A stretch of DNA of 64,000 bases from Paracoccaceae bacterium (GTDB taxonomy: Bacteria; Pseudomonadota; Alphaproteobacteria; Rhodobacterales; Rhodobacteraceae): assembly GCA_027486345.1 (NCBI GenBank), contig JAIXPH010000050.1, forward strand, positions 122,423 through 186,422, given 5' to 3'. The position numbers and the translations under genes are program-made. Below, in pieces: positions 9,817-21,274 of the stretch (positions are counted from its first letter, which is position 1; each line of letters starts with the position of its first letter). Under the pieces are notes generated by a model. That model saw only the letters and a list, made by a program, of their open reading frames with translations, searched no databases and was not told the origin of the DNA.

Positions 9817-12324
9817 ATGGATCTGACAGAACGTCTGTTGCGGGAAAGACGGGCACGGCTGGCGGCGGAACGCCTGCTGGAACTGAAAAGCCGTGAACTC
9901 TTTGCCGCCAATGAAAAGCTGGCGCTGCATGCCCGCGCCCTGTCGGATGAGGTGCAAACGCAAAAGCAGGTCGCCACGCGGGCCCGGGTTGAGGCTGAGG
10001 CGCTGAAAGGCCAGAACAGCCGGTTCCTGTCCGATCTGGACCGCGCCCATACCGCTGCCGTGATGGCTGAACGCCGCCTGCGTGAGTCCATCGATGCCAT
10101 TCATGACGGTTTCGCCGTATTCGATGGCGACGGGCGTTTGGTGGTGGCCAACCGTGCATTCTCTGCGCCTTTCGGCGATCGCGGCCTCGCCCCTGGTCTG
10201 GCCTATGGCGACATGCTGGCCCGCGCCGTGGCCGACGGCATCGTCGATCCGGGGGAGGAAGGCGCGGATTGGGTCGCGCGGATGTGCGCCCGCATCGACA
10301 GCGATACGATCCCGTCGGAAACCGTGAAACTGACGCGGGGGCGCTGGCTGCGGCTGGACGACCGCCGCGCGCGGGATGGCGATCTGGTGACGCTGGCGGT
10401 GGACATTACCCATGAAATGCGGCTGCGCGCGGCGATCGAGGCGATCCCCGACGGCTTTGTGATCTTTGACCGGGAGGAACGGCTTTTGCTTTGCAATCAA
10501 CGCTATCGCGACCTTTACCCCGCCGCCGCCCCCGCGATGCGGACCGGCACACGGTTTGAGGATATCCTGCGCCACGGTCTGGCAGCGGGCCAGCACTCCG
10601 ATGCCGTGGGCCGGGAAGAGGATTGGTTGGCCGAACGCCTTGCCGCCCATCGCGCGGCCAATGGCATCACCGAACAATCCCTGCCCGATGGCCGTTGGTT
10701 GCGGGTGCATGACCATCCCACGCCGGATGGCGGGCGCGTCGGCCTGCGGGTGGACATCACTGATGAAAAGGCCGATCAGGCCGCGCTAGAGGCGGCTCGC
10801 GCCGCGGCGGAGGCGGCGAACCGGGCCAAATCGGCCTTCCTTGCCAACATGAGCCATGAAATCCGCACCCCGATGAATGGGGTGGTCGGGATGGCGGAAC
10901 TCTTGTGCGACACCACGCTGACCGAAGAACAGCGTCTGTTCGCCGAAACGATCAAATCCTCGGGCGAGGCGCTGCTGGTCATCATCAACGACATTCTGGA
11001 TTATTCAAAGCTTGAGGCGGAGCGGATGGTGCTGCGTCCCGAACCCTTTGATCTGGAACGACTGATCCATGAAACCGCGATGCTGCTGCAACCGCGCGCG
11101 CGGGAAAAGAGCATCGATCTGATGATTGATTTCGACATGTTCCTGCCCACGGCCTATGTCGGTGATCCGGGGCGCCTACGGCAAGTGCTGACCAACCTGA
11201 TGGGCAATGCGGTGAAGTTCACCGACCGGGGGCATGTGCTGGTGCGGGTCGTCGGGTTGGAACTGGAGGACGGACGGCAGCAATTGCACGTGACGGTGGA
11301 AGACACCGGCATCGGCATCGCGCCGGAGCATCTGGATCACATCTTCGGCGAGTTCAATCAGGTGGAGGCCGCGACCAACCGCCGGTTTGAAGGCACCGGG
11401 CTGGGCCTTGCCATCGCGCGACGGCTGGTCGAACGGATGGAGGGCGCGGTCTGGGTCGACAGCGAGCCCGGGCGGGGATCGGTCTTCGGCTTCCGCGTGG
11501 TGCTGCCCGTGGCCGAAGAGGCGCGCAGCCCCCGCCTGCCGCTTGCGCTCAGGCGGGTGCTGGTGGTGGATGACAGTTTCATCAACCGAACGATTCTGGA
11601 CCGGCAGCTGTCGCCCTTCGGGATCGAGGTCGCACTCGCGCGGTCGGGGGCAGAGGCGCTGGAGGCGGTCGCGACGGGTTTTGATCTGGTGCTGACCGAT
11701 CACGACATGCCCGAAATGGACGGGGTGGCGCTGGTGGGCAACCTGCGGGCGGCGGGGTTTGCCGGTCCGGTGGTCATGCTGTCCTCGAACCCAGGTGCGG
11801 TGCCCGCCGGGGCCGACCTTGCGGCGGTGCTGCAAAAGCCTGTGCTGCGGGCAGACCTTTACCGCCGGCTGGCCGCCCTGACCCAGGGGCCGGAGGTCGC
11901 GCAAGAGGCCACCCCACCCCCCGGCCCGCGCCCGATGCGGGTGCTGGTGGCCGAGGACAACCGCACCAACCAGTTGGTCTTCGCCAAGATGGTCAAGGAT
12001 TGCGGGCTGGACCTGCATTTCGCCGCCGATGGCCGCGCGGCGGTGGAGATGTGGCGCGCGTTGAAGCCGGATATGATCTTCATGGACATCTCGATGCCCG
12101 AAATGGACGGGCGCGCGGCGACGCGGGCGATCCGGGCCGAGGGTGGGCGCTTGCCGATCCTTGCCCTGACCGCCCATGCCGGGGCCGAGGAGGCGGCAGG
12201 TATCCTTGCCGCCGGGATGGACCGCCACCTGACCAAGCCGCTGCGCCGGTCGGTGATCCTTGAGGCGCTGGAAGAGTTCCGGCCCGAGGATGCCGTGCCC
12301 CTGCCGGTGGATGTTGCAGCCTGA
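9817..12324 (+). CDS. Soluble hybrid sensor histidine kinase with two receiver domains
   Basis: 835 aa, with no membrane segment or signal peptide, hence cytoplasmic. Domain order: coiled coil (~5-85), two PAS-like modules of the DGFAVFD/DGFVIFD type (~88-205 and ~208-325), a HisKA dimerisation helix with phospho-acceptor H347 in NMSHEIRTPMNG, an ATPase domain with NAVKF, DTGIGI and GTGLGLAIA, receiver 1 (phospho-Asp D628 in LTDHDMPEMDG) and receiver 2 (D757 in FMDISMPEMDG). There is no HPt domain, so a separate phosphotransfer protein is expected. The signal and output are unknown. Divergent from the alpha-2-macroglobulin gene, with no adjacent response regulator. Confidence 0.9.
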   Translation: MDLTERLLRERRARLAAERLLELKSRELFAANEKLALHARALSDEVQTQKQVATRARVEAEALKGQNSRFLSDLDRAHTAAVMAERRLRESIDAIHDGFAVFDGDGRLVVANRAFSAPFGDRGLAPGLAYGDMLARAVADGIVDPGEEGADWVARMCARIDSDTIPSETVKLTRGRWLRLDDRRARDGDLVTLAVDITHEMRLRAAIEAIPDGFVIFDREERLLLCNQRYRDLYPAAAPAMRTGTRFEDILRHGLAAGQHSDAVGREEDWLAERLAAHRAANGITEQSLPDGRWLRVHDHPTPDGGRVGLRVDITDEKADQAALEAARAAAEAANRAKSAFLANMSHEIRTPMNGVVGMAELLCDTTLTEEQRLFAETIKSSGEALLVIINDILDYSKLEAERMVLRPEPFDLERLIHETAMLLQPRAREKSIDLMIDFDMFLPTAYVGDPGRLRQVLTNLMGNAVKFTDRGHVLVRVVGLELEDGRQQLHVTVEDTGIGIAPEHLDHIFGEFNQVEAATNRRFEGTGLGLAIARRLVERMEGAVWVDSEPGRGSVFGFRVVLPVAEEARSPRLPLALRRVLVVDDSFINRTILDRQLSPFGIEVALARSGAEALEAVATGFDLVLTDHDMPEMDGVALVGNLRAAGFAGPVVMLSSNPGAVPAGADLAAVLQKPVLRADLYRRLAALTQGPEVAQEATPPPGPRPMRVLVAEDNRTNQLVFAKMVKDCGLDLHFAADGRAAVEMWRALKPDMIFMDISMPEMDGRAATRAIRAEGGRLPILALTAHAGAEEAAGILAAGMDRHLTKPLRRSVILEALEEFRPEDAVPLPVDVAA

Positions 12325-12389
12325 ATGCGCGCGGGCAGGCCCGCGCACGCCATGCGCTTTGTCCGGTGCGGGGCACCGGCCAAAGCCGG

Positions 12390-12455
12390 GGGGGCGTGCC
12401 GCCCCCGTCGCCCGGACCGGGCGACTCCCCCTGCGGATATTTGCGCAACGTGGAA
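12390..12455 (-). repeat. AAATATCC 3'-end element, copy 2 (after yaaA)
   Basis: Read on the minus strand, it starts 5 nt after the yaaA stop. The box CGTTGCGCAAATATCC occupies 12450-12435, followed by a GTCGCCCGG/CCGGGCGAC hairpin and a GGGGGC/GCCCCC hairpin. The stems differ in sequence from copy 1 but pair equally well. The hybrid-kinase gene converges on it from the other side (12324). Confidence 0.7.
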
Positions 12456-12460
12456 GGGGA

Positions 12461-13255
12461 TCAGGCGGCGGCTGCGGCCCCGGCGTCGCGCAGGAAGACC
12501 GGGGCATCGGGGGTGGAGCGGTCCGGGTCCAGCACATAGCCGCCGGTGGTGAAGGCCGCCAGTTCGGCGGGATCGGTCAGGCGGTGTTCGGCGATGAAGC
12601 GCGCCATCGCACCGCGTGCCTTTTTGGCGAAGAAGGAGACGATCTTTGTCTCGGCCCCTTTCACCTCTAGGAAGGTGGGGGTGATGAGGCGGAGGGTCAG
12701 CGCCTTGCGGTCCACGGCATGGAAATACTCGTTGGACGCGCAGTTGACGAGGATGCCGGTGCCGACGGCTGCGGCCTGTTGGTTCAGCGCCTTGGCGATC
12801 TTCTTGCCCCAGAAGGCATAGAGGTCCGGCCCTTTAGGGTTGGCGAGCCGTGAGCCCATCTCCAGCCGGTAGGGTTGGATCAGGTCGAGCGGGCGCAACA
12901 GGCCGTAAAGCCCGGACAGGATGCGCAGATGGTCTTGCGACCAGCGCAGGGCATCGGCGTCCAGTGTCCGCGCCTCCAGTCCGGCATAGGTGTCACCGTC
13001 AAAGCAGAAGGCCGCGGGTTTGACGGCGTCGGGTGCCGGTCTTGCCTTGAAGGCGGCGAAGCGGTCCCGGTTCAGTCTTGCCAAGGGTTCGGAGATGTCC
13101 ATCAGCGCGCGCAGATCCTCGACCGACAGCGCGCGGGCAATGCGGGCGAGTTTGGCGGCCTCGGTTCCGAAGGCGGGGGCTGTCGGCGCCAATCCCGGGG
13201 GCAGGGGGCGAGCGGTTTCGTCAAGACGCTTGGCGGGGGAGATCACGGTCAACAT
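12461..13255 (-). CDS. yaaA: Peroxide-stress protein YaaA (DUF328/UPF0246)
   Basis: 264 aa with the family start MLTVISPAKRLDE and conserved blocks FCFDGDTYAGL, RILSGLYGLLRPLDLIQPYRLEMG, NCASNEYF and KARGAMARFI. YaaA family proteins are reported to limit free iron and DNA damage during peroxide stress, and structural work shows a DNA-binding fold. The ATG at 13255 is preceded by AAAGGAG at 8 nt; an in-frame TTG two codons upstream is not needed. The gene lies downstream of recQ on the same strand with a 34-nt gap, so co-transcription is possible. Confidence 0.9.
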   Translation of the reverse strand: MLTVISPAKRLDETARPLPPGLAPTAPAFGTEAAKLARIARALSVEDLRALMDISEPLARLNRDRFAAFKARPAPDAVKPAAFCFDGDTYAGLEARTLDADALRWSQDHLRILSGLYGLLRPLDLIQPYRLEMGSRLANPKGPDLYAFWGKKIAKALNQQAAAVGTGILVNCASNEYFHAVDRKALTLRLITPTFLEVKGAETKIVSFFAKKARGAMARFIAEHRLTDPAELAAFTTGGYVLDPDRSTPDAPVFLRDAGAAAAA

Positions 13256-13289
13256 CGGCAAGGCTCCTTTCGCGGGGAGGTAGGCGCGC

Positions 13290-15332
<2,043 letters not shown>

Positions 15333-15395
15333 CGGGAATCGCTTGTGCTGCGCCGGGCAAGGCTGCCCTGCGCAGGGTTAAGACATCGGAAAGGG

Positions 15396-15680
15396 TCAGA
15401 AGCTGTAGAGGTTGTTGATGACGACCCGTTCCGCCGCATAGATCGCCACCAGCACGATCAGCGGGGCGAAGTCGATCCCGCCGATATTGGGCAAGAGGCG
15501 GCGGAGGCGGTTGTAGATCGGCTCCAGCAACTGGTTCAGGCCGAACCAGATTTGCGCCACCACCGGTTGACGCAGGTTCAGCACCTGGAAGTTGATCAGC
15601 CAGCTCAGGATGATGTGGACAAGGACGATCCATTTCACGATCGACAGGATCATCAGCAGGATTTCAAGGATCGAGGTCAT
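15396..15680 (-). CDS. YggT family membrane protein
   Basis: 94 aa with two hydrophobic segments (about residues 2-30 and 65-88) flanking a conserved loop with NQLLEPIYNRLRRLLPNIGGIDFAPLIVL, split as usual for YggT proteins. Its function is not established; relatives occur in chloroplast cytochrome b6 maturation (CCB3) and in bacterial osmotic or division contexts. It lies upstream of recQ on the same strand with a 63-nt gap. Confidence 0.85.
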   Translation of the reverse strand: MTSILEILLMILSIVKWIVLVHIILSWLINFQVLNLRQPVVAQIWFGLNQLLEPIYNRLRRLLPNIGGIDFAPLIVLVAIYAAERVVINNLYSF

Positions 15681-15854
15681 TCGGGCGCGGCCTTCGCATC
15701 AGGGACGGGACACAAGGTCTTGTGGCAGAGGTAATGCCTGCCCACGAAAAGGGCAACGGGCAAGGCGAAACTCTGTGACGCGTGGTCTTGCTTGACCTTC
15801 GCGCGGCGTCGGGTCAGGCAAAGACCGGGGACAGGGGCCGAAGGAGGGCCGTCG

Positions 15855-16385
15855 ATGTATCCGTTTTTCCGCATGGCCTATCAGTTGTGGCTCTATCGCA
15901 AGGCGCCCGCCCTGCCGATCCTTGGCACCCATGTGAGCCGCCACCGCTGCTGGCCGTGGGATCTGGACCCTTGGGTCGAGTTGAACAACGGCCGCACGCT
16001 GACCCTCTATGACATGGGCCGCCTGCCCTTGGGGATGCGGACCGGGCTGCACCGGATGCTGAAGGCCCAAGGCTGGGGCATGACGGTGGCCGGAAACACC
16101 GTGCGGTATCGGCGGCGGGTGCGGGGGATGGATGTCGTCACCATGCGCTCGCGGTGCATCGGGTGGGACCACCGCTTTCTCTACATCGAGCAGAGCATGT
16201 GGAAGGGCGATGACTGCACCAGCCAGCAGGTGATCCGGTCGGCCATCACCTCACAGGCCGGAATCGTGCCCCCGGTCCGTGCGCTGGAAGCGTTGGGGCA
16301 GGCGCAGGACAGTCCCGTCTTGCCGGCGTGGGTGCAGGATTGGATCAGCGCCGAGGATGGGCGTCCATGGCCACCCGATAGGTAG
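15855..16385 (+). CDS. Acyl-CoA thioesterase-like hotdog protein
   Basis: 176 aa, of the THEM6/4-hydroxybenzoyl-CoA thioesterase-like type: FRMAYQLWLYRK, then the hotdog segment WDLDPWVELNNGRTLTLYDMGR, where the usual catalytic D/H-N-H pattern is replaced by WVELNNG. The ATG at 15855 follows AAGGAGG at 7 nt, so the longer upstream frame is not used. The substrate is unknown. It stands alone between yggT (divergent) and the glycosyltransferase gene. Confidence 0.75.
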   Translation: MYPFFRMAYQLWLYRKAPALPILGTHVSRHRCWPWDLDPWVELNNGRTLTLYDMGRLPLGMRTGLHRMLKAQGWGMTVAGNTVRYRRRVRGMDVVTMRSRCIGWDHRFLYIEQSMWKGDDCTSQQVIRSAITSQAGIVPPVRALEALGQAQDSPVLPAWVQDWISAEDGRPWPPDR

Positions 16386-16471
16386 AATAGACGAAAGGAT
16401 GTGTCCCCCTTTCGCCGCGCGCAAAGCCGTGGTCTAGAGGATGTGGGGAATACTGTTGGGGTTTCGCTTCG

Positions 16472-17269
16472 ATGGCTGGTATTGCGGTTTACGTCATCAA
16501 TCTCGCCCGTCGGCCGGATCGGCTGGAGGCCGTGAGCCAGCGGCTTGCCGCTGCAGGCGTGGCGTTTCAACGTGTCGATGCCGCCGATGCCCGCGCTTGT
16601 GACCCGTCGGAACTGGACCAGTCGCTAAGGTCGGGGCCCATCGGAGGCTTGGGCGATGGTGCCCGCGCTTGCACGGCCAGCCATTTCCGGGCCTGGCGCA
16701 AATTGTTGGACAGCGCGCACAGCCATGCCCTGATCCTTGAGGACGATGTCGAGGTTGATCCCGCGCTGGCAGATGTGCTGGCCGACCCGTCCTGGCTTTG
16801 CGCCGATCTGGTCAAGGTCGAGAAATTCAACGCCGACCGTCCCTCGCGCCTGTTGCTGGGGCGCAGTCTGGGCACGGCACCGGGCGGGCGGGATTTGCGG
16901 CCTTTGCTGTCACGCCACACTGGATCGGCGGGCTACATCATCTCGCGGCGCGGGGCCGCGGCGGCCTTGGCCCATGCCGGGCGGGTGCGCGTGCCGGTCG
17001 ATCATTTCCTGTTCAATGCGACCGTCTCGGAGTTTTCCGCCGCCATCGCCCCGGCCATTCTGGTGCAGCCCGTGGTCTGGCAATCCATCGAAGTGGGCGG
17101 CACCACCGACATCGTCAACGCCCGCGCCCAGTTGCCGCGTCGGCAGCGGTGGCGGCGCAGCCTCGTGCGGGCGTGGCATGAGGTGCGGTTGCTGCCGTGG
17201 CAGGTGGCGTTGCTGCTGTCCGGGCGCGGCAAGGTCGTGACCGTGCAGGTTTCCTCGCTGGCCGGTTGA
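16472..17269 (+). CDS. Glycosyltransferase family 25 (LPS-type)
   Basis: 265 aa. N-terminal IYVINLxRRPDR-like motif (VYVINLARRPDRLEAV), the GCTxSH-like block ACTASHFRAWRKLL and the metal/donor motif LILEDDVEV, all typical of LPS glycosyltransferases of family 25. A C-terminal basic helical segment (RRQRWRRSLVRAWHEVRLLPWQ) could associate with the membrane. No other surface-polysaccharide genes are near. The Shine-Dalgarno signal is weak. Confidence 0.85.
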   Translation: MAGIAVYVINLARRPDRLEAVSQRLAAAGVAFQRVDAADARACDPSELDQSLRSGPIGGLGDGARACTASHFRAWRKLLDSAHSHALILEDDVEVDPALADVLADPSWLCADLVKVEKFNADRPSRLLLGRSLGTAPGGRDLRPLLSRHTGSAGYIISRRGAAAALAHAGRVRVPVDHFLFNATVSEFSAAIAPAILVQPVVWQSIEVGGTTDIVNARAQLPRRQRWRRSLVRAWHEVRLLPWQVALLLSGRGKVVTVQVSSLAG

Positions 17270-17363
17270 CGGATCACTTGCCGCCAAGCCCGCCTTCGGC
17301 TTTCATGCATGACAAAGTCCGGACCGCACGACGGGACCGGCGGGTCAGGGGCAGGGAACAGTC

Positions 17364-18728
17364 ATGTCGGTATCACCGCGCAAGCGCATTTGGGGCTGGT
17401 ATTTCTTTGATTGGGCCAGTCAGCCCTACAACACCCTGCTGCTGACCTTTGTCTTCGGTCCGTATTTCGCTGAAATCGCGCGTGGTCATTTCATGGCCGA
17501 GGGGATGGAGGCGGAACAGGCTGCCGCCGCCGCGCAGGCCTATTGGGCCTGGGGCCTGACAGGCTCGTCGATCCTGATCGCCATCCTTGCGCCGCTTCTG
17601 GGCGCCGTGGCCGATGGTACGGGACGGCGGTTGATCTGGGTCTGGATCTTCTCGGTCTTTTACGTCGTCGGGGCCTATGGGCTGTGGTGGGTCGCACCGG
17701 GCGAGGAACATCTGTTCTACGCGGTGGTGATGTTCGGCCTTGGCTTCATCGGGATGGAATTCGCCACGATCTTCACCAACGCGCTGATGCCCTCGCTGGG
17801 GGATCACGATGACCTTGGCGCGATCAGCGGATCGGGTTTCGCCTTTGGCTATCTGGGCGGGTTCATCGCGCTCCTGCTGATGCTGGGTCTGTTTGCCGAG
17901 AACGCGGCGACGGGAAAGACGCTGTTCGGGATCGATCCCCTGTTCGGTCTGGACCCCGAGGCGCGCGAGGGCACCCGTGCCGTCGGGCCGCTGACCGCCG
18001 TCTGGTATGTAGTGTTCATGCTGCCCTTCTTCCTGTGGGTGAAGGAGCCCAAGGTGGAACCCCGTCCCATCCGTCTGGGCGCGGCGCTGTCCAGCCTTGG
18101 CGCATTGCTGGCGTCCCTTCGGTTCCGGCCGAGTTTGGCGGCCTATCTGACCTCATCCCTGTTCTACCGCGATGCCTTGAACGCGCTTTACGGCTTTGGC
18201 GGGGTCTATGCGTCAGGCGTGCTGGGCTGGTCGATCATCGACATCGGCACCTTTGGCGTGGTGGGCATCGTCGCGGCGGTGATTGCCAGTTTCATCGGGG
18301 GACGGATGGATCGCCGCCACGGGCCCAAGCCGGTGATCGTGCTGTCGATCCTCGTGCTGATGGTGGTCTGTGCGGTGATCGTGGGTCTGACACGCGAAAG
18401 CCTGTTCGGCCTGCCGCTGGACCCGGCCTCCAGCACTTCGGACCAGATCTTCTACCTGTGCGGCGCGCTGATCGGTGCGGCGGGGGGCACGCTTCAGGCC
18501 GCCAGCCGCACGATGATGGTGCGCCACACCACCCCCGACCGCGCGACCGAGGCGTTCGGCCTGTTCGCGCTGTCGGGCAAGGTGGCGTCCTTCATCTCTC
18601 CGGCGCTAATCGGGATCGTGACCCATGCCACCGGATCGCAGCGGATCGGGATATCGCCGCTGATCGTGATGTTCGGGGTGGGGCTTTTGCTGCTACTGTT
18701 CGTCAAGGCAAAGGGCGAACAGGCATGA
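17364..18728 (+). CDS. MFS transporter, UMF1/Atg22-like family
   Basis: 454 aa with about 12 membrane segments. The N-terminus RIWGWYFFDWASQPYNTLLLTFVFGPYF is, in two parts, the hallmark of the UMF1 family, related to fungal vacuolar Atg22 amino acid effluxers. The substrate in bacteria is unknown. Its stop overlaps the mepA start (ATGA at 18725-18728), indicating translational coupling with a murein endopeptidase. Export or recycling of a wall-derived product is a possible link, but that is inference only. Confidence 0.85.
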   Translation: MSVSPRKRIWGWYFFDWASQPYNTLLLTFVFGPYFAEIARGHFMAEGMEAEQAAAAAQAYWAWGLTGSSILIAILAPLLGAVADGTGRRLIWVWIFSVFYVVGAYGLWWVAPGEEHLFYAVVMFGLGFIGMEFATIFTNALMPSLGDHDDLGAISGSGFAFGYLGGFIALLLMLGLFAENAATGKTLFGIDPLFGLDPEAREGTRAVGPLTAVWYVVFMLPFFLWVKEPKVEPRPIRLGAALSSLGALLASLRFRPSLAAYLTSSLFYRDALNALYGFGGVYASGVLGWSIIDIGTFGVVGIVAAVIASFIGGRMDRRHGPKPVIVLSILVLMVVCAVIVGLTRESLFGLPLDPASSTSDQIFYLCGALIGAAGGTLQAASRTMMVRHTTPDRATEAFGLFALSGKVASFISPALIGIVTHATGSQRIGISPLIVMFGVGLLLLLFVKAKGEQA

Positions 18729-19615
18729 AGCGATTGATTGCAGGTGCGGCGCTGGCGATGCTGGGTGCATTCCCGGCGCTGGCAGAGGTGCGGGCGAACC
18801 AGCTTTTCGGGGCGGTGGACGGGCCATCGGATCAGGCCAGCCAACCCATCGGCAGCTATGCCAAGGGCTGCGCGGCGGGGCTGATGCAACTGCCCGAGAC
18901 GGGGCCCACATGGCAGGCGATGCGCCTGTCGCGCAACCGCAACTGGGGCCAGCCCGAACTGGTGCAATACCTGATCGACCTGTCGCAGCAGGCCCGCGCC
19001 ATCGGCTGGGCCGGGCTTTACATCGGCGATATGAGCCAGCCGCGCGGCGGGCCGATGACATCGGGCCATGCCAGCCACCAGATCGGGCTGGACGCCGATA
19101 TCTGGCAATTGCCGCCCCAACGTCTGGACCTCAGCGCGGCTGAACGCGAAAGCATTTCTTCCATCCCCGTCCGGTCGGCGGATCAGCGCAGCGTCACCAG
19201 CAATTGGACACCGTCGCACCGCGCCGTGATGCGGGCTGCGGCATTGGACCCGCGCGTGGACCGCATCTTCGTCGCGGCGGCGGTCAAGATCGAGATGTGC
19301 CGCACCGCCACCCCCGCCGATACGCCGTGGTTGCAGAAGATCCGTCCCGTGGCAGGGCATGACACCCATTTCCATGTGCGTCTGAAATGCCCGGCGGGGG
19401 CGTCGGGCTGCGTGACCCAGACCCCCACGGTCAGCGAATTGTCCAAGGGCGGCAATGGCTGCGACGACACGCTGATGTGGTGGGTGACCGATTATCTGAA
19501 CCCGCCAAAGGACACCGGACCGGCGGAGAAACCGGCAGAGCGTGAACCCACGGCGCGCGAACTGACCTTGGCCGATTTGCCTGCCCAATGCGCCGCCGTA
19601 CTTTCCTCGGACTGA
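18725..19615 (+). CDS. mepA: Penicillin-insensitive murein endopeptidase
   Basis: A periplasmic M74 LAS metallopeptidase that cuts D-Ala-mDAP cross-links of peptidoglycan. 296 aa with signal peptide [20 protein letters not shown]. Zinc ligands are visible in [15 protein letters not shown] (HxxHxxGxD pattern) and [11 protein letters not shown]. Six or more cysteines in the mature part fit the disulfide-rich family. Start from the ATGA overlap with the upstream MFS gene; the much longer open frame upstream lies inside that gene. The C-terminal 28 nt overlap the next gene in another frame. Confidence 0.93.
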   Translation: MKRLIAGAALAMLGAFPALAEVRANQLFGAVDGPSDQASQPIGSYAKGCAAGLMQLPETGPTWQAMRLSRNRNWGQPELVQYLIDLSQQARAIGWAGLYIGDMSQPRGGPMTSGHASHQIGLDADIWQLPPQRLDLSAAERESISSIPVRSADQRSVTSNWTPSHRAVMRAAALDPRVDRIFVAAAVKIEMCRTATPADTPWLQKIRPVAGHDTHFHVRLKCPAGASGCVTQTPTVSELSKGGNGCDDTLMWWVTDYLNPPKDTGPAEKPAEREPTARELTLADLPAQCAAVLSSD

Positions 19616-20484
19616 GCGGGGCCGCCGTCGCGGCGCTGTCCTTGCAGGGCAGCGCGGGACAGGTGCCACCACCGGGGCTGATCGGCAGCCACACGTGGCG
19701 GAACGGTCCCAAAGGGCTTGGCGGTCTGTCGGGCTTGCGGCTGACGCAGGACGGGATGGGCTTCACCGCGATCACGGATCGCGGCGGCTGGCTGCGCGGG
19801 CGCTTTGACCGGGATTCCTCGGGTCGGATCACCGCCGTCACTTCGGGACCGGTCACGCTGCTGCGGGCCTTGGGCGCATCGCCCTTGCGCAAGGGGCGCA
19901 CCGACTCCGAGGGGTTGGCCATCGCGCCGGACGGGACCCTGTATCTGTCCTTTGAACATGAGGTGCGACTCCTGCGCTATGCCCGGATCGACGGGCCTGC
20001 GGAAAACCTGCCCACGCCAGAGGCCTTTGCCGACCTGCCCGACAACGAGGCGCTGGAAGCGGTGGCCGTGGATGCCAAGGGGGTGGTCTATACCCTGCCC
20101 GAAGGCCCGCGCGCCGGGGTCTTCCCGGTCTGGCGGTTTCGGGGCGGGGCGTGGGACCAGCCCTTTGCCCTTCCCGCCCGGGGGGAGTTCATGGCGGTGG
20201 ATGCCGATTTCGGCCCGGATGGCTGGTTTTACCTGCTGGAGCGGGATTTCCATGGGCTTGCGGGCTTTGCCAGCCGCGTGCGGTCGTTCCGACTGGGGCG
20301 ATCCGGCCCGAGGGATGAACGGATCGAGATGCAAAGCGAGGTGGGTCGTCATGACAACCTCGAAGGTCTGTCCGTCTGGCAAGACGTGCAGGGCGTTCGG
20401 CTGACCATGGTGTCGGATGACAATTTCATGTTCTTCCAGCGCACCGAATTCGTCGAATACCGCGCCGGGGCCTCGCAGGTCTGA
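19588..20484 (+). CDS. Esterase-like activity of phytase family protein, exported
   Basis: 298 aa, resembling the phytase-esterase beta-propeller family (PF13449). The N-terminus [20 protein letters not shown] is a twin-arginine-type signal. Conserved features: [15 protein letters not shown] ([12 protein letters not shown]), [28 protein letters not shown] and DNLEGLSVW. The true substrate of this family is poorly known. The gene starts 28 nt inside mepA, so the two are translated in overlapping frames and are probably co-expressed. Confidence 0.8.
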   Translation: MRRRTFLGLSGAAVAALSLQGSAGQVPPPGLIGSHTWRNGPKGLGGLSGLRLTQDGMGFTAITDRGGWLRGRFDRDSSGRITAVTSGPVTLLRALGASPLRKGRTDSEGLAIAPDGTLYLSFEHEVRLLRYARIDGPAENLPTPEAFADLPDNEALEAVAVDAKGVVYTLPEGPRAGVFPVWRFRGGAWDQPFALPARGEFMAVDADFGPDGWFYLLERDFHGLAGFASRVRSFRLGRSGPRDERIEMQSEVGRHDNLEGLSVWQDVQGVRLTMVSDDNFMFFQRTEFVEYRAGASQV

Positions 20485-20576
20485 GTTGACAGGCGCGGCA
20501 CAGGGGCGTATCGGCCCCGCTGTTCCGCATGAGGCGGGACCAAGTCTCCGCGACCTTGTAAAAACGGAAGTCACAT

Positions 20577-21203
20577 ATGACCCGCATTTCCCTTTATGGC
20601 GTGCTCGCCATGACGCTTGTCGTTCTGGCGTCGAACATCCTTGTGCAATATCCGGTCGGCCAATGGCTGACCTGGGGCGCGTTCACCTATCCGCTGGCCT
20701 TCCTTGTGTCCGACATCATCAACCGTCTGGAAGGGGCCAAGGCCGCGCGGCGGGTGGTCTATGTCGGCTTCGTCGTGGGCTTGGGCTGTTCGGTGGTCGG
20801 ATCGCAGATCATGACCGAATTCGGCCCCTTGGTGACCCTGCGCGTCGCCCTTGGTTCGGCGACGGCTTTCCTGCTGGGCCAGCTGCTGGACATCACCGTC
20901 TTTGACCGTCTGCGCCGCAATGTGACCTGGTGGAAAGCGCCGTTCGTCTCTACCCTCTTCGGGTCCACCCTCGACACGGCGATCTTCTTTTCCATCGCCT
21001 TTTCCACCGCGCTGATGTGGATCGAACCAGGCAATGACGTGTCCTGGGCCGCCGGTCCGGTGCCGCTTTTGGGCTTTGGTCCCGAAGTCCCGTTCTGGGT
21101 GTCGCTGGCCTGTGCCGACTGGCTGGTCAAGCTCGCCGTCGACGGTATCGCGCTTTTGCCGTTTCGTTTGGCGGTTTACCGCTTTGCAGCAAAGGTAGCG
21201 TAA
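20577..21203 (+). CDS. Queuosine precursor transporter (YhhQ/QPTR, VUT family)
   Basis: 208 aa with about six membrane segments. The characteristic block is GAFTYPLAFLVSDIINRLEG, plus VGFVVGLGCSV and the C-terminal WVSLACADWLVKLAVDGIALLPFR. Proteobacterial members import queuine or preQ0/preQ1 for tRNA modification. GGAAG lies 6 nt before the ATG. I looked for a preQ1 riboswitch in the 92-nt upstream gap and did not find a convincing one. Confidence 0.88.
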   Translation: MTRISLYGVLAMTLVVLASNILVQYPVGQWLTWGAFTYPLAFLVSDIINRLEGAKAARRVVYVGFVVGLGCSVVGSQIMTEFGPLVTLRVALGSATAFLLGQLLDITVFDRLRRNVTWWKAPFVSTLFGSTLDTAIFFSIAFSTALMWIEPGNDVSWAAGPVPLLGFGPEVPFWVSLACADWLVKLAVDGIALLPFRLAVYRFAAKVA

Positions 21204-21257
21204 AAACTTTTGACAAACACAAAATCTGTGTCACCCTCCCCTTATCGAAACCCATTT

Positions 21258-21274
21258 GAAAGGAGGTGATCCAG
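21258..21274 (+). promoter_or_regulatory. Ribosome-binding site complementary to the whole 16S 3' tail
   Basis: GAAAGGAGGTGATCCAG is the exact reverse complement of the known alphaproteobacterial 16S rRNA 3' end (CUGGAUCACCUCCUUUC), 17 nt without mismatch, running into the GTG start of the 18-codon ORF. Ordinary genes here show 4-7 nt. Downstream, CTCCTT (21386-21391) and TGGATC (21391-21396) could pair with parts of this site and sequester it. Confidence 0.8.

Noticed and set aside
9641..10159. 170-residue N-terminal extension of the alpha-2-macroglobulin frame
   Set aside because: It overlaps the divergent histidine-kinase gene and precedes an obvious signal peptide, so it is an open frame without coding support.
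20485..20576. Possible preQ1 riboswitch before the queuosine precursor transporter
   Set aside because: An A-rich stretch (TAAAAACGG) is present, but I could not build the required stem and pseudoknot pairing for known preQ1 classes; a covariance-model scan would decide.
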